From the NCBI RefSeq assembly GCF_030704535.1, contig NC_081808.1, positions 21,889,501 to 21,953,500 of the forward strand: a DNA stretch of 64,000 bases, given 5' to 3'. Shown piece after piece: positions 1 to 10,600 of the stretch. This stretch comes from Vitis vinifera (Eukaryota; Streptophyta; Magnoliopsida; Vitales; Vitaceae). The number at the start of each line of letters is the position of its first letter. Positions within the stretch are counted from its first letter, which is position 1. The position numbers were made by a program, and so were the translations under genes. The notes beneath the pieces were generated by a model, which had not been told where the DNA came from, did not search any database, and was given only the letters and a program-made list of their open reading frames with translations.

Positions 1-593
1 GACCATTAGACCTCGATCGGACCTCGATCTGGAAGACATAACCATCGACTGGGAATGAAAGGCTATTGGAAGATAGAGAATATCTTTGCTTATCTCAACT
101 AGCCTTCGTCCGGGAAGACATAACTGGTCAACCGATATTATAATCGGTTGAGCCGATTTATCAGTGCCTCAATCGGTTCACCATTTTTGGCCTGAGAACC
201 TATCTTTTTCTATTCCTTTCACTTTTAACACTTAGGCAAGGTCTTTAGGTAAATGAATATGTCAATTTTAAAGTGATTTGCCTAAGGTTCATATATTAAA
301 ACTTGGGTTTTAATCAAAATTTAACTTTAATGCATAAACAAGTTTTTAAAGATGCATGAAAAGATATGAAAATCCTAAGTGCACTCATGCATTCATCTTA
401 CATATGTTTCCTATGATTAAAGGGTCTTTCATTTGTCTTGATCTTGCATCCATTGGGTCTTTTAATGAATTTCTCAAATATCCTTTTGAATTTTCAAACT
501 AAAACCTGAAATTCTTTTCAATTCAAAATGATTAGCAACTTGACCATGGTTTGTTATCATTAAAACACAATTAGGAGAACCCTTGGGCTAACA
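1..593 (-). repeat. LTR-like repeat family A, copy 1 (cut by window edge)
   Basis: Reverse-oriented copy of a repeat whose terminus reads TGTTAGCCCAAGGGTTCTCC on the minus strand, ending at 593. The same terminal block and interior (the 'gtgcactcatgcattcatcttac' region, the 'cctaaggt' and 'aggcaaggtctttaggtaaa' words) reappear on the plus strand at 35744-36940. Clusters of TCGA/CGGTTGA words lie at 1-180. No coding domain is visible. I infer a solo-LTR-like remnant; the class is not proven. Confidence 0.7.
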
Positions 594-1144
594 CCGATTA
601 TTTTATTACATTATTTTACTTATATTATTTACACTTTTATTATTATAAAATTTTTGAAAAGAATCATTTCTATTATTTCTTAATATATAATACCAAATAT
701 AAATTAAAAAGTAGTTAAGTGGTGTTCTAGTCATCCTTTGAGCGTTATGCCCAAACATCAAATCCTCATGTTGGTTTCCATTTAAAAAAATTTCTTATTC
801 ATCTATCCTATGCATCCCACGTATCAGGCAAAAATGAACTTTATATTGGTCATTCACCAAAAACACATTCTAAGAAGCAGCACAAGGTCTAACAAATAGC
901 CCACATGAAGTTGGGCTTCTAGGATTGAGGCTCATTTGGTTGGGTTTGTTTTGCCAAAAAAATTAAAGGGGGTCCAAGTTTGAACTAGCAGACTAATTCA
1001 CCGAGTTAGTGGTTCAACAATTGGTCTGTCCAATTTGGTGGTGGTTTGATAGCTATCTTGGCCTAGATGGCAACCCATATCGAATCAAACTTTGGTCGAT
1101 GGCCCGATCGATCAAACTGACAGGTCTAATTCAATTTTTGAAAC
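594..1144. other. Intergenic, nothing recognised
   Basis: AT-rich to about 720, then mixed sequence. No reading frame, RNA gene or clear repeat boundary could be supported. Confidence 0.6.
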
Positions 1145-2041
1145 ATTGCTCAACCTAGCATAATAAATGTTTCAATATAAGAGAAGATAGGATGAACAAT
1201 TTTGTGCACTTAAGTAACTTACAAATGAGTCATCAATGCACAAACAGTTAAAAGTTTTTGAATGAGAAAAAATGGTAGTTAGGAAAATCAATGTTTGTAT
1301 TCTCTTGTCAATAAATGCATAGGAGCTCTCAATTTATAGGTTCTCAACCTCCTCAAACACCTTTTTCTCTAGAAATAGGCCTTGAATAGTCAAGCTTCGA
1401 TTTGACTAGTTGACTAGCCATTAAGCATTAAATGCATGGCAAATGATAGTTGGTTCTAAGCTTTGATTGGACCTCGACCAGGAAAGGGGTAGCTAAGACT
1501 AGGAAAGTAAACTCTCTGGAAGAGAGAAGAAGTTTTGTACCCTAAACTAGACCTTACTTAGGAAAGAGCAACCAGTTCAATTGGTTCCTAACTAGTTAAG
1601 TTGATTTAGGCTTTCCTCTAGATCGATTTGACCAAAAAAACCCGAAAACATTCTTTTTTTCAACCTTGAAGCTTTCTAACATTTAAGCAACATCTTTTAA
1701 GAGCTTTATAAGGCAATTTGGAATCACTTTGCTTAAGGTTTTTGAAGTTTAACTTAGTTTTAAATAAAAATATGAACAATAACACTCGATTTTATGACAA
1801 CCAAGTATAATAGAATGCATGAAAAATATTCAGAACCTAAGTGCACCCAAAGAATTCATCTTACAGAAGTTATACTAGTCTTGAAGGGCCTTCACACATC
1901 CAAACCTTCATATTCCTTGCATTTTCTTAGGTGACTAAATTTACTTTTGATTTTCTTAATATAAACTTGAAACTTAACTTGATTTAAAACTATTAGTTCA
2001 CTTAACCATGTTTTATCATCAAAACATATTTAGGAGTACCA
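1145..2041 (-). repeat. LTR-like repeat family A, copy 2 (diverged)
   Basis: Reverse-oriented and more diverged than copy 1. It shares the ordered landmarks of the family: 'caacctagc', 'gctctcaatttatagg', the TCGA-rich centre, 'cctaagtgcaccc', 'gaattcatcttac' and 'tttaggagtacc'. The outer TGTTAG end is lost next to a C-rich tract, and the opposite end is truncated near 1145. No coding capacity is seen. Confidence 0.6.
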
Positions 2042-2042
2042 A

Positions 2043-2063
2043 CTCCCCCCCCCCTCCCCCCCC
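2043..2063. repeat. Poly-C tract
   Basis: A C run broken by a single T. It marks the lost outer end of the neighbouring family A copy. Confidence 0.9.
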
Positions 2064-2307
2064 TTATAGATATTATCAAATGTGATATCTCACATTAATT
2101 AAGTGAAGAGTTCCCAACAATATATATGTAGTAAACTCCTCTTAATTGTGTAAATGTGTTTTAAAATCGTGAAAGCTCATTAGGCTTAAATAAGTAATAT
2201 CTATATAAGAAAGAGTAAATTATTACAAATGGTATCAATGACGATCTAGATTTTGTTTAGCCTCATAAGGGTGTTTGTCTCTCTAAATGGTCCCACAATC
2301 TCATGGG

Positions 2308-2493
2308 ACACAATATGGATGTTATGTTTGCATGAGGAAGTAAATGTAAAATCCCATATTGGATAGTAGAAGTTTTCAACACTAATAGTGACTCCTCTTA
2401 ACACAATATGGATGTTATGTTTGCATGAGGAAGTAAATGTAAAATCCCATATTGGATAGTAGAAGTTTTTAACACTAATAGTGACTCCTCTTA
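2308..2493. repeat. 93-bp tandem duplication (two units)
   Basis: Units 2308-2400 and 2401-2493 are identical except for one substitution that I can find (ttttcaac versus tttttaac). The flanks (2060-2240 and 2494-2570) carry the words 'gatctcacatt', 'gtgttttaaaa' and 'gacaatatct', which resemble a short non-autonomous TRIM-like repeat. The near identity suggests the duplication is recent. Confidence 0.95.
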
Positions 2494-3859
2494 ACTGTAA
2501 AGACATGTTTTAAAGCCATGAGAGCTTTTTAGGCCTAGAGTTGACAATATCTACATGGAAGGATATAGAACACTACAACCTTTAATCAATATATTATGCC
2601 CATTATTGCATAAATTCCAAAGCATGCTCTTAGATTCCCTTACATGAAATGGTGGTGCTCGGAATGATTAAAGTTAGTGTGTACAATTGAATCTCTCACC
2701 CATAGCTTGACTAATCACTTGTTGGAGGCATAAGTGAGGATAATTAATCATTTTCTTGAGTCATACTCTTCATGGTTCCTCTTTGTGCTAAGATGATTAA
2801 GAATTAATATGTAAAGTGCTTAATCATTCAACTTTGAAGAGGATGATCACACTCTTATCTAGACTATTAATTGTTATCATGATTGCCCTCTTTTTTAGCT
2901 TTAGCCTCTTGCCCTTTTATTGATTATTTCACAAGTTCAAGTAGGAACAATTACACATCCTCATTCAATGTGATTAATCATGTATTCTAGAATGAATGAT
3001 TATTCCTATCCTTGTATGATCATTTAGCTTAGTCTTTTTTGGTCTTTCTCAACCTTTCTCTTTTTCTCCATGCTCTTGTTGAGACCTTTGAAAGTGTTCT
3101 TGCATTATTTGCTCCTATTTATTATTGAAAAAATACACTAAAAACCAAGGAAACTTATCAAATGCCAAAATTAAGGGTCAAAGCATCAAATATGAGGTAA
3201 TGGGTCAGTAATAAGTGTTTAAACCATTGAAAAGGTTCTAAACAACTCTTTAAAATGTTATGTTTAAGTTACTATTATAACCATCACCAACTTGCTACCG
3301 TCTTTTAGTAATAAAAGCAAGAACAAAATAAAGGACTCAAACATAAAGACAAAACAAAATTAAAAATTTGTGAATACTAATGAATCATGAGTTAGCTTCA
3401 ATTTTTCAAGAGAAAATTTCGTAATAGTTCTAGTCTACCTATTTGCTCTCTCTATTAGTAAATGAATATCAACTTATGAGATTTGCTAATTTTTCTTTCT
3501 AGCCCTTTTCATTATAAAGCTCTCCACTTCATTCTCTATGTTAGCTCTGATTACTTTTCAACTCTATTATTGTAGAGTTTACTATCCTTTTTCATGGTAC
3601 TTAGAACTTTTTCAACTACATTTATTCTTAGCCTTTTATTTTCTTTTTCTTGTTTTTTTCTCTTTTCTTTTCTTTCTCTTTTTATAACATTCAATATTGG
3701 CTCATGCAACAACTTTTGCCTTATGACTCCTAAACTAGTTGTCTTAGGACATGGGGTGGTGATGAAACACTCTTAGGGGCCTATTACCAAGGTGTTAGGA
3801 AACCACCAAATCATAGGTGGCTCTATCTTAACACAAGGTACTAGACTTTACTTCTTTAT
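2494..3859. other. Intergenic, nothing recognised
   Basis: AT-rich sequence with T-rich pyrimidine runs at 3590-3690. The short open frames here are low-complexity translations without family resemblance. Confidence 0.55.
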
Positions 3860-4340
3860 AGGTAAAAGCATCTAACCTTCCATATCTTTAACAAAGTGAA
3901 AAAATGATTAATTTCCAAGCAATGTTTTAACTTATTCTTAAGAAGAACTTTGGTTAGCATATCAACTTCATTCTATTGTGTATGGACCCTCAATAGAAAC
4001 TTTTGTCTCAATGAAATCCATTCTTTAATTTTATGGTATTTCATATCAATATTTTTTTGTTCTAGAATGAAAAACTTGATCTTTGTCAAGTGAATGACAA
4101 TTTGACCACACCATAACTTCCTTGCTTAATTTCAACTATTCCACAAAGCCTTTTAACCAAATATTTTTCTTTGTGACTTTGATAACTACCATATGCTCTA
4201 CCACTTTCAAGGATAATGCAATTGCTTTCTACAATATATACCTTCAACAAACAAGTTTACTAGAAAAAGTATAACAAATAACTAGTCATAGACCTTATGG
4301 ACTCAAAGTTTCCTTCAAAATCTAAATCAACACATGTAAT
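3860..4340 (-). pseudogene. Ty1/copia RNase H relic
   Basis: The minus strand, read with frameshifts and stops, follows the C-terminal RNase H domain of Ty1/copia polyproteins. It has a 'DxDFEG' start (the family's D-A/S-D-Y-A-G block), a 'KRL...EIKQ' block, and a decayed form of the 'KNP..H.RTKHIDI.YHFIR' block. Several in-frame stops make it non-functional. No LTRs were identified around it, so it is probably a fragment. Confidence 0.65.
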
Positions 4341-4862
4341 GACTTGAACATGTCCCACTTTACATTCAAATAAAATTCATAAGTCATGAGTAAATGAAGT
4401 GGGATAAGAGAGCCATCATCAAGTAGTCTAAAATAAACACAACAAACACTCACATTACATATATCTATGAGACATCATGAACATGTCAAAATGTCTTCAT
4501 CATTGGTAAGGAGACCTTCTCAATCTATATGTAGGTCCTTTTTTCCTGGCCTCCAAGTTACCACATAAATTTTCTTTTCCAAATTATAGGAAAGTTTTTA
4601 ATTTTTTTTTTTCCTTTATATCTAGGAGAAATTTTTTTCATTGAAGTCAATTCTTTTTCTTTTTTTTTGTAGAAATATTTTTGTTATTAATCGAGCTTTA
4701 TACTTTTCTCCATCTTTTTCTAAAATAATTTCTTTCAAACCCATGGAATATGCAATTTTTTGGAGTTTAGATCGGGTTTTGATCTTTCTTCACTCTACAG
4801 GAAGTAATTACAATTCTAAAAACCTCTCGATTCAAAAGAAAAACCCTCACTACCAAAATGTT

Positions 4863-4933
4863 TCCGTTGCCGGGAATCGAACCCGGGTCTCCTGGGTGAA
4901 AGCCAGATATCCTAACCGCTGGACGACAACGGA
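4863..4933 (-). tRNA. tRNA-Glu (anticodon UUC)
   Basis: The minus-strand 71-nt sequence folds as a full cloverleaf. The acceptor arms TCCGTTG and CAACGGA pair, the D stem is GTCC/GGAT, and the anticodon loop CTTTCAC sits on TCTGG/CCAGG, giving anticodon TTC. The T arm is CCGGG-TTCGATT-CCCGG, so the B box is intact. Downstream on the minus strand, a TTTT at 4858-4855 is a plausible Pol III terminator. Upstream, a CAA lies a few bases before the 5' end, as is common for plant tRNA genes. There is no intron and no encoded CCA. Confidence 0.97.
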
Positions 4934-6518
4934 TTTATTGATGGATAAGGCTAAATTGAATTTACCTTATGTTTAAGCGTTTGATCGTCTTTGTAATAGA
5001 TTCATTTATGGAAGGGCAAAACAGACATTTGATGAAGCTGTCAGTTTTTTAAATGAGGTTGATCTCATGGGCCCTTTCTCTACACAAGATATTAAATATC
5101 ATCTCGTCCATCGAACATTGGAGGCTGCGCAGTAAAACCAAAAGCTTCTTTAACAGTTACAACTTCCAATTATTTTCCTTTCCTTTCTTTAATGGAAAAT
5201 GACATTCATCAAATCCACATTTAAGTATAGCGTAAATTCCTGAGGCTTTGTGAGGGCAGTACTGTAGAAAAATTTGCAGATATGGAATCAATTTTCATCC
5301 TGGTCATTCGAAATTCTATGATATGAGATGGAAAGATGAAAAAATCCAGGGTGGGGTACCAAAAATGTACCTGGGGGTACCATACATAGCCTGACCCATG
5401 AATTTAATCTCCCACAGACAACTCCAAAAATCTATCGACCTTTTGTAATGCAATTCGACACTGTTTGATAAGGGGCACACAGTAGTGGTGCCACGCCCTA
5501 AAAGTAGTATAGGGTGATAATTATTGAGAAAGCTTCTTCTGGTACCAGCTATGTGACCACCCACCCTCTCAAGTTTAGTCTTGCTTTTCCCATGGTTTAG
5601 ATGGATGGGTTTTGTTTGGTTTAATGTCATGGGCTCTCCAAGGCTTTTTTTCTGGAATCATAAATGGGGTGGGGATCAGGAATCAGGAGTACAATCAAGA
5701 AAAGGAGAGATGTGAAAGGGGATTAACAAGCGCTAGCCGAAGATATAAAACACCATCCAGAAAGTGAATTACAGAAAAACAAGTAGGATTAGTGATGGAT
5801 GAATGGATAAAGAGAGACCCACATGGGGTTTTGGTAGTGCAGGGTTAGGTGTCCTCTCACTGGACTGTGGTTCAATCAGGATGGCATTGTTTCCTACTTT
5901 TAAATCATGGAAACAGGAAAGAAAAGCAAAAAAGCAAAATACCAGAATCCAACAAAAGGGTGCATAAATGCCTCTGTAATCATAAAGGGCGAGAAATGGG
6001 CCTCAAGGGAAAGACAGATAGAGGGGGTAGAGAAGGAAGAGATGAGGAGACGTTGACAGTGATAGTCAGTAAAGAACAAAACGTCCCATCTTTCCCACTG
6101 TACATCTTCCCGAAAGCATTTAACTGCTGTTTCCCCACCACTCATAAAAGAACCTCAATTTTCACCCATTGCTACAAGAGAAGCAAATATATATATATAT
6201 ATATATGTTTTATATATATATATTTATATGTATGATCGATATTCATAGAAAACCAAAAAAAATAAAAATAAAGACTACAGATGATAGGTCAATGGACAAG
6301 TGAAACAGATAAGGAAAACAAGACCCAACAAAATTCCTACTTGTTTGGAAATGCCAAAACATTTCTTTTCTCATTCCCTCTTGGTTCTTTCCTAGAAAAA
6401 CTATCCAATAGTAGAGAGATTCATCAGCCAACAAAACATCCACACCCATCAACACTCTCTCCCATCTGAGAATTGTGCTGGGGGAGGTGATTAAGGGAAA
6501 GAAAAGCACTGATACTCG
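4934..6518. other. Intergenic; 3' side of FD
   Basis: No supported gene. It holds an AT microsatellite at 6185-6229. The short open frames on both strands have no recognisable domain. The last few hundred bases before 6518 probably include the FD 3' untranslated region, judged only from position. Confidence 0.5.
6185..6229. repeat. (AT)n microsatellite
   Basis: Two AT-dinucleotide runs separated by GTTTT, in the 3' flank of the FD gene. It is a likely length-polymorphic marker. Confidence 0.95.
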
Positions 6519-7626
6519 TCAAAATGGGGCTGTTGAAGTTCTATGGAGCGTGTTCTTTTTGGGAAGTTGAGCGGCTGTAGCTGAGGTTAACTGCCCAAAA
6601 AAAAAAAGAAAGAAAGAAAATAGGCATCAACGTCAAATAAACCAATAAAAACCGACCAGCCACCTTGTGGTGTAAAACTCCAAAGTGTTCAAAGCTCAAT
6701 AGGGGAACCCCCAAAAATGGTGGGTCCATTTCATGGTTATTTACCTGTTCTTGCTGTCGTTTGAGTCTGGCATTCTCTTCCATCAAATGGGCAACTTCAA
6801 GCTCCAACTCATTCGTGTAAGCCTGTAATAAGAATCGCCAAAAATGGGAAACATGAAGCAATCAAAATCAAAATCAAAAACAAAAACAAAAGCATAGCTT
6901 CAGAAAACAATTGCAAGCTCTTGATTTTATATAATGAAACAAGGTAGATGGTAGAAAGATACGTTCCTGTTTTCGAGCTCTTGATCGAGCAGCGGACTCA
7001 CGGTTCTTGATCATACGCTTATGCCGTCGATCGCAGGAATTGTTGTCGGATTCCGAGAACCTCTTCTTCCCAAATGAGGTCAAGCCGGTAGAGGAAGCTA
7101 AAGCATCAAAAGGAGCGCTGAAGGAAGCAACATTTGAAATGGGGTTGTGTTGTACCAAATGCGAGTGTGGCCTCGCCGGGTGTGAGCTTTCAAGAAAGTG
7201 GAACTCAGGCCCCGAATTCAAGCTCAAAACAGTGGCCGGAGGCGGCGGCAGAGAACCGTAGATGCGGGCCTCGGTGACGGTGGACTGGTCAAGAGAAGCA
7301 ACACTGGTGGGTGGCTCCTTGTTGAAGGGTCGAGCGAGAAAGTCTTGGAGGATCACACCTCGGAAGCTGGCGTGAGGATTCTGGGGACGTGGGAGCACAG
7401 AGAGATCCTCTCGGGAGGGATGATCATGGAGAGAAGCAAGATTGATGTCTTTCCAGACCTCTTCCATATTTTTGCCTCTTGGGGTTGGGAGCACAGACGA
7501 AGCTGGCGAGAAGGGTGATGGAGACGAAGAGGTTGATGAGGATTTTGAAGACGAAGACGAGACTCTGTTATTGTTATTGTTGCCGCTGCTCAAGTTGGCT
7601 TCTTCGCCACCTGTTGATGACAACAT
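6519..7626 (-). CDS. FD: FD-like bZIP transcription factor (floral transition)
   Basis: Three exons on the minus strand: 7626-6967, 6822-6745 and 6590-6519, encoding 269 residues. FD proteins bind DNA as bZIP dimers in shoot-apex nuclei and join FT and 14-3-3 proteins to switch on floral identity genes. Visible features are the MLSS start, an Asn/Ser-rich region (about 13-45), 'MEEVWKDINLASL' (54-66), 'PPPPATVLSLNSG' (127-139), the basic region 'RRHKRMIKNRESAARSRARKQ' less its first base pair of residues at about 200-220, a short zipper 'AYTNELELEVAHL' (221-233), and the C-terminal SAP motif RTSTAPF (263-269). In that motif Thr266 matches the phosphorylated 14-3-3 docking residue. MLSS at 7626 was chosen over a longer frame because it matches the FD N terminus. 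Intron 2 is GT-AG. Intron 1 has GA where the donor GT should be, right after the CAG codon for Gln220. The length is usual for FD. Confidence 0.93.
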
Positions 7627-10600
7627 TTGGAGAGAGAGAGAGAAACAAAGAAACAAAGAAGTGTTCGATGCTTGTATACTAGTACAGTAGCAGCGTCAAT
7701 GGTCACCTCTATTGTGATATTGTGGGTACTTCACCACGCGCCACGGGCGTGCCAATATGCCAGTCTCCCTGTGCTTTCACTTTTCACTCTCAGGGATTAA
7801 TTGCTTTGCTTGGGCAGTTGGGCTCAACTCCAAGTCTCCAACCCAATCCCTTCCTCAGCCCCCCTCTGCTCAGAGCCTCAGGCCCAACTCTACTAACCTA
7901 CTCTTACTTTATTTTATTCTATTCTAATTCTCATACTTAAAATTCTGTTATCACCCTGAACTAAATATATATACATTTCATAAGAATATTATACAAATAG
8001 ATGACCAAAAAGTATGGCAAAAGCTAACTCAGTCTTGGATCAAGTACCGAGTTCAATTTATTGTACAGTGAGAAAACAATGGAAAAAACAGTTAGGGCAG
8101 TTCTAGGAACAAGAGACAAACCCTTCCTTTTAAGAAAAAGATGTATGTTATTGTCTACTGTAAATTTAGAAATCGAAGACTTAAGTTAATGTGATGGATA
8201 TGTATGTGTGACCCCTTGTCAAACACTTGTCCAATTTATATTGAAAATGGTGGTGGGGATGTGGTGGGGTGGAGCTGAGCCAGGGAGCCCGTAGAGGCGG
8301 AGGCAGATGAAGTGAAATGCCATTGGTCCATCTGTTGAGTCCTGTAAACCGCCGCCCCCGATACACACTCTCTCATGTGTATATGTGTATGGAGAAAGAA
8401 AGAAAACTGATGGATTTGACTGACCTTATTCCACAGGAGAGAGACAGAGAGAGAGATGGAGAGAGATCCTAGAGAGACGGGAGAGAAATAAAGAGAGATA
8501 TGCCGCCACTAAGAACAAGTCTCTGAGCTAAATTCTGCAGCAGCAGATTCTCTTAAACTTCCGTCTCTTTTTTTGCAAACACCCACTGTCAAGATTTCAA
8601 GAAAAAATAAAAAATAAAAACTCCCCCTATTTGAAGTGTCATGCATATACATGGTCAGAAATAAATCAAAAAGTAAAAATAATTGATCCAACACCCTTTT
8701 TATTCGAGGGATAATATGGACTGCCACTGGTCATCTCTCAGTCTCGCACTTGCTTTTCTTGGAGAAACCATCTCTCTTTCTCGTTGTGTGCAATCATTTT
8801 CCTGGATAAAAGATTTCACCGTCCCACCGCTCCTTTAGCATTTCTCTTTTTTTATATTGGTCATGTGTTGGGAGTAATAAAAGTTAGAAAAAGATACAGA
8901 AAGAACCTAGTACAAGAGTAAAGAAACCAGTGATTAAATGGTTTGATTTAGTTGGTGCTGTTACTCTCATTTCTTCTTTATTTCCAACTTTTTCAAGTAG
9001 TTGATTTAAATGGGTAGATCACCTGTTCACTTCTTCTCATCTCTCTACTCATTCTCGTGGGGAATGGGGATGACCCACCTTCCAACTATATAAGGAAATT
9101 GCTTTTTTGATCCAACACTATGAACACCAGAGAAACTTGCTCTATTTAAGACTCATATTTTTAGAGTAATTCTATGTTTCCTTTTCTACATAGATGGCAA
9201 AGTACCAGACCAATGAATCAATCAATGCTAATACTGATGCTGTTTTCTTCTTTCTGGGTCTGCACAAGCATAAATATATCTATATATGAAGCATGCAAGT
9301 CCTTGGAAGTTATAAGCCTTATGGCTGCTGACGTAGCTTGATTCTTGCTTGTGAAGCATTGCTTCAAGATTCGCTATGAGTTGGCCGTCCTTTGATCCGA
9401 CGAGGGGTACAAAGAAATCAAGTTGCAAAGAGGATTTTTCCGGGAAAAAGCAACACAAGTCCACCAAACGGGTCATTTACAGTGATCAATGTGGCCAAAA
9501 CTTTGTTAAAAAATAAAAGAAAGGAAGGGAAGGAAGGGGTGATGTAATTACTCCGATGCAAAGGACACAGAGGCAACGAACCAAGTAGTAAATCAAGTTT
9601 GAAATTCAAAGGAAAGAGGGGTCCAGAAGAAGTCAAGACAGGAGGGATTGAGAGGTTGGTCAGATCATCAGTGTTTCACAGAGTCTAGTCACCGGGCGAG
9701 ACAGCTGTCATCTCTGCATAGACTGTCCAAGCTTATTCACACCACCACCTCTCTTCTTCTTTTACAGTACTACACACCCTACAAAGTCTCTCCTCCAAAA
9801 TCCAAAAACGCCCCCACCACCACTCCTTTTCAAATAGTTTTCTATTCTACTGTTTCCAAGTTCTGGTTCTGCCAGCGTTTGTTTTTTTAGAGTAATTTAT
9901 TTTCAGATTTTAAATTTTTTATTTTTTATTTTTTTATGATTTATCATAAATTTTTTATTGAATAAAAACAAACCATCAAAATATTGAATATTTTTAAAAT
10001 AAAAAAATATATTAAAATTATTTTTTTTACTTTTTAATATTTAATAAAAATAATATATTAAAAAAATAAACCGTACTTAACACTATCAAATAATAAAATT
10101 TATTTAAAATCAAATAATTGGTTTTGCCTATCAAACATGGGCATGTTTAGAAAACTCGGCAATGCTAGTCACCATATGTGTGCATAGACTGCAACCTATA
10201 AAATGAAAGGTTTTTTTATAAGAAAAAAATAAGGGTTAGTTTGGAGGGGAGAGAGAGAGAGAGAGAGTCAGGGTGTAAATATTGTACTCTGTTCACTTGA
10301 TTTCGCGAAGGGCAATCCTCCCCTCTAGTGGGTTTGATTTGATCGAGACCCATCAAACCATCATGCTGAGTATCCAGAGAAAACTGCCATATGTGTATAT
10401 ATGTAATATTTATTTTTTTCTTGTTAATCAGATTCTGATTCTTTTATGTGATGTTTATGTGACTTAGGCTATGACCCTTTGTAGCAAGGCGTGCACCGTG
10501 TCATAAACCGTTGGGTGTTAGTAGAAAGACCTACTGCACCAGTTCCAAGGACAATTCCATGGATTGGTGGTGGGCCCGTTGAATAGTAGAAGCCAATGAC

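Noticed and set aside
2246..2506. 86-residue frame with an internal repeat, minus strand
   Set aside because: The repeated peptide is only the translation of the 93-bp tandem duplication.
6967..6970. Alternative canonical donor four bases downstream in FD exon 1
   Set aside because: It shifts the frame and gives a stop within four codons of the exon 2 acceptor, losing the leucine zipper.
7185..7215. Stretch in FD exon 1 resembling miR396 (TTCCACTTTCTTGAA)
   Set aside because: It encodes the conserved FD segment 'EFHFLES' and has no pairing arm nearby.
9335..9395. Inverted repeat around TGAAGCATTGCTTCA with 'CAAGATTC', reminiscent of a miR172 precursor
   Set aside because: The loop is too small and no mature miR172 sequence is present on either arm.
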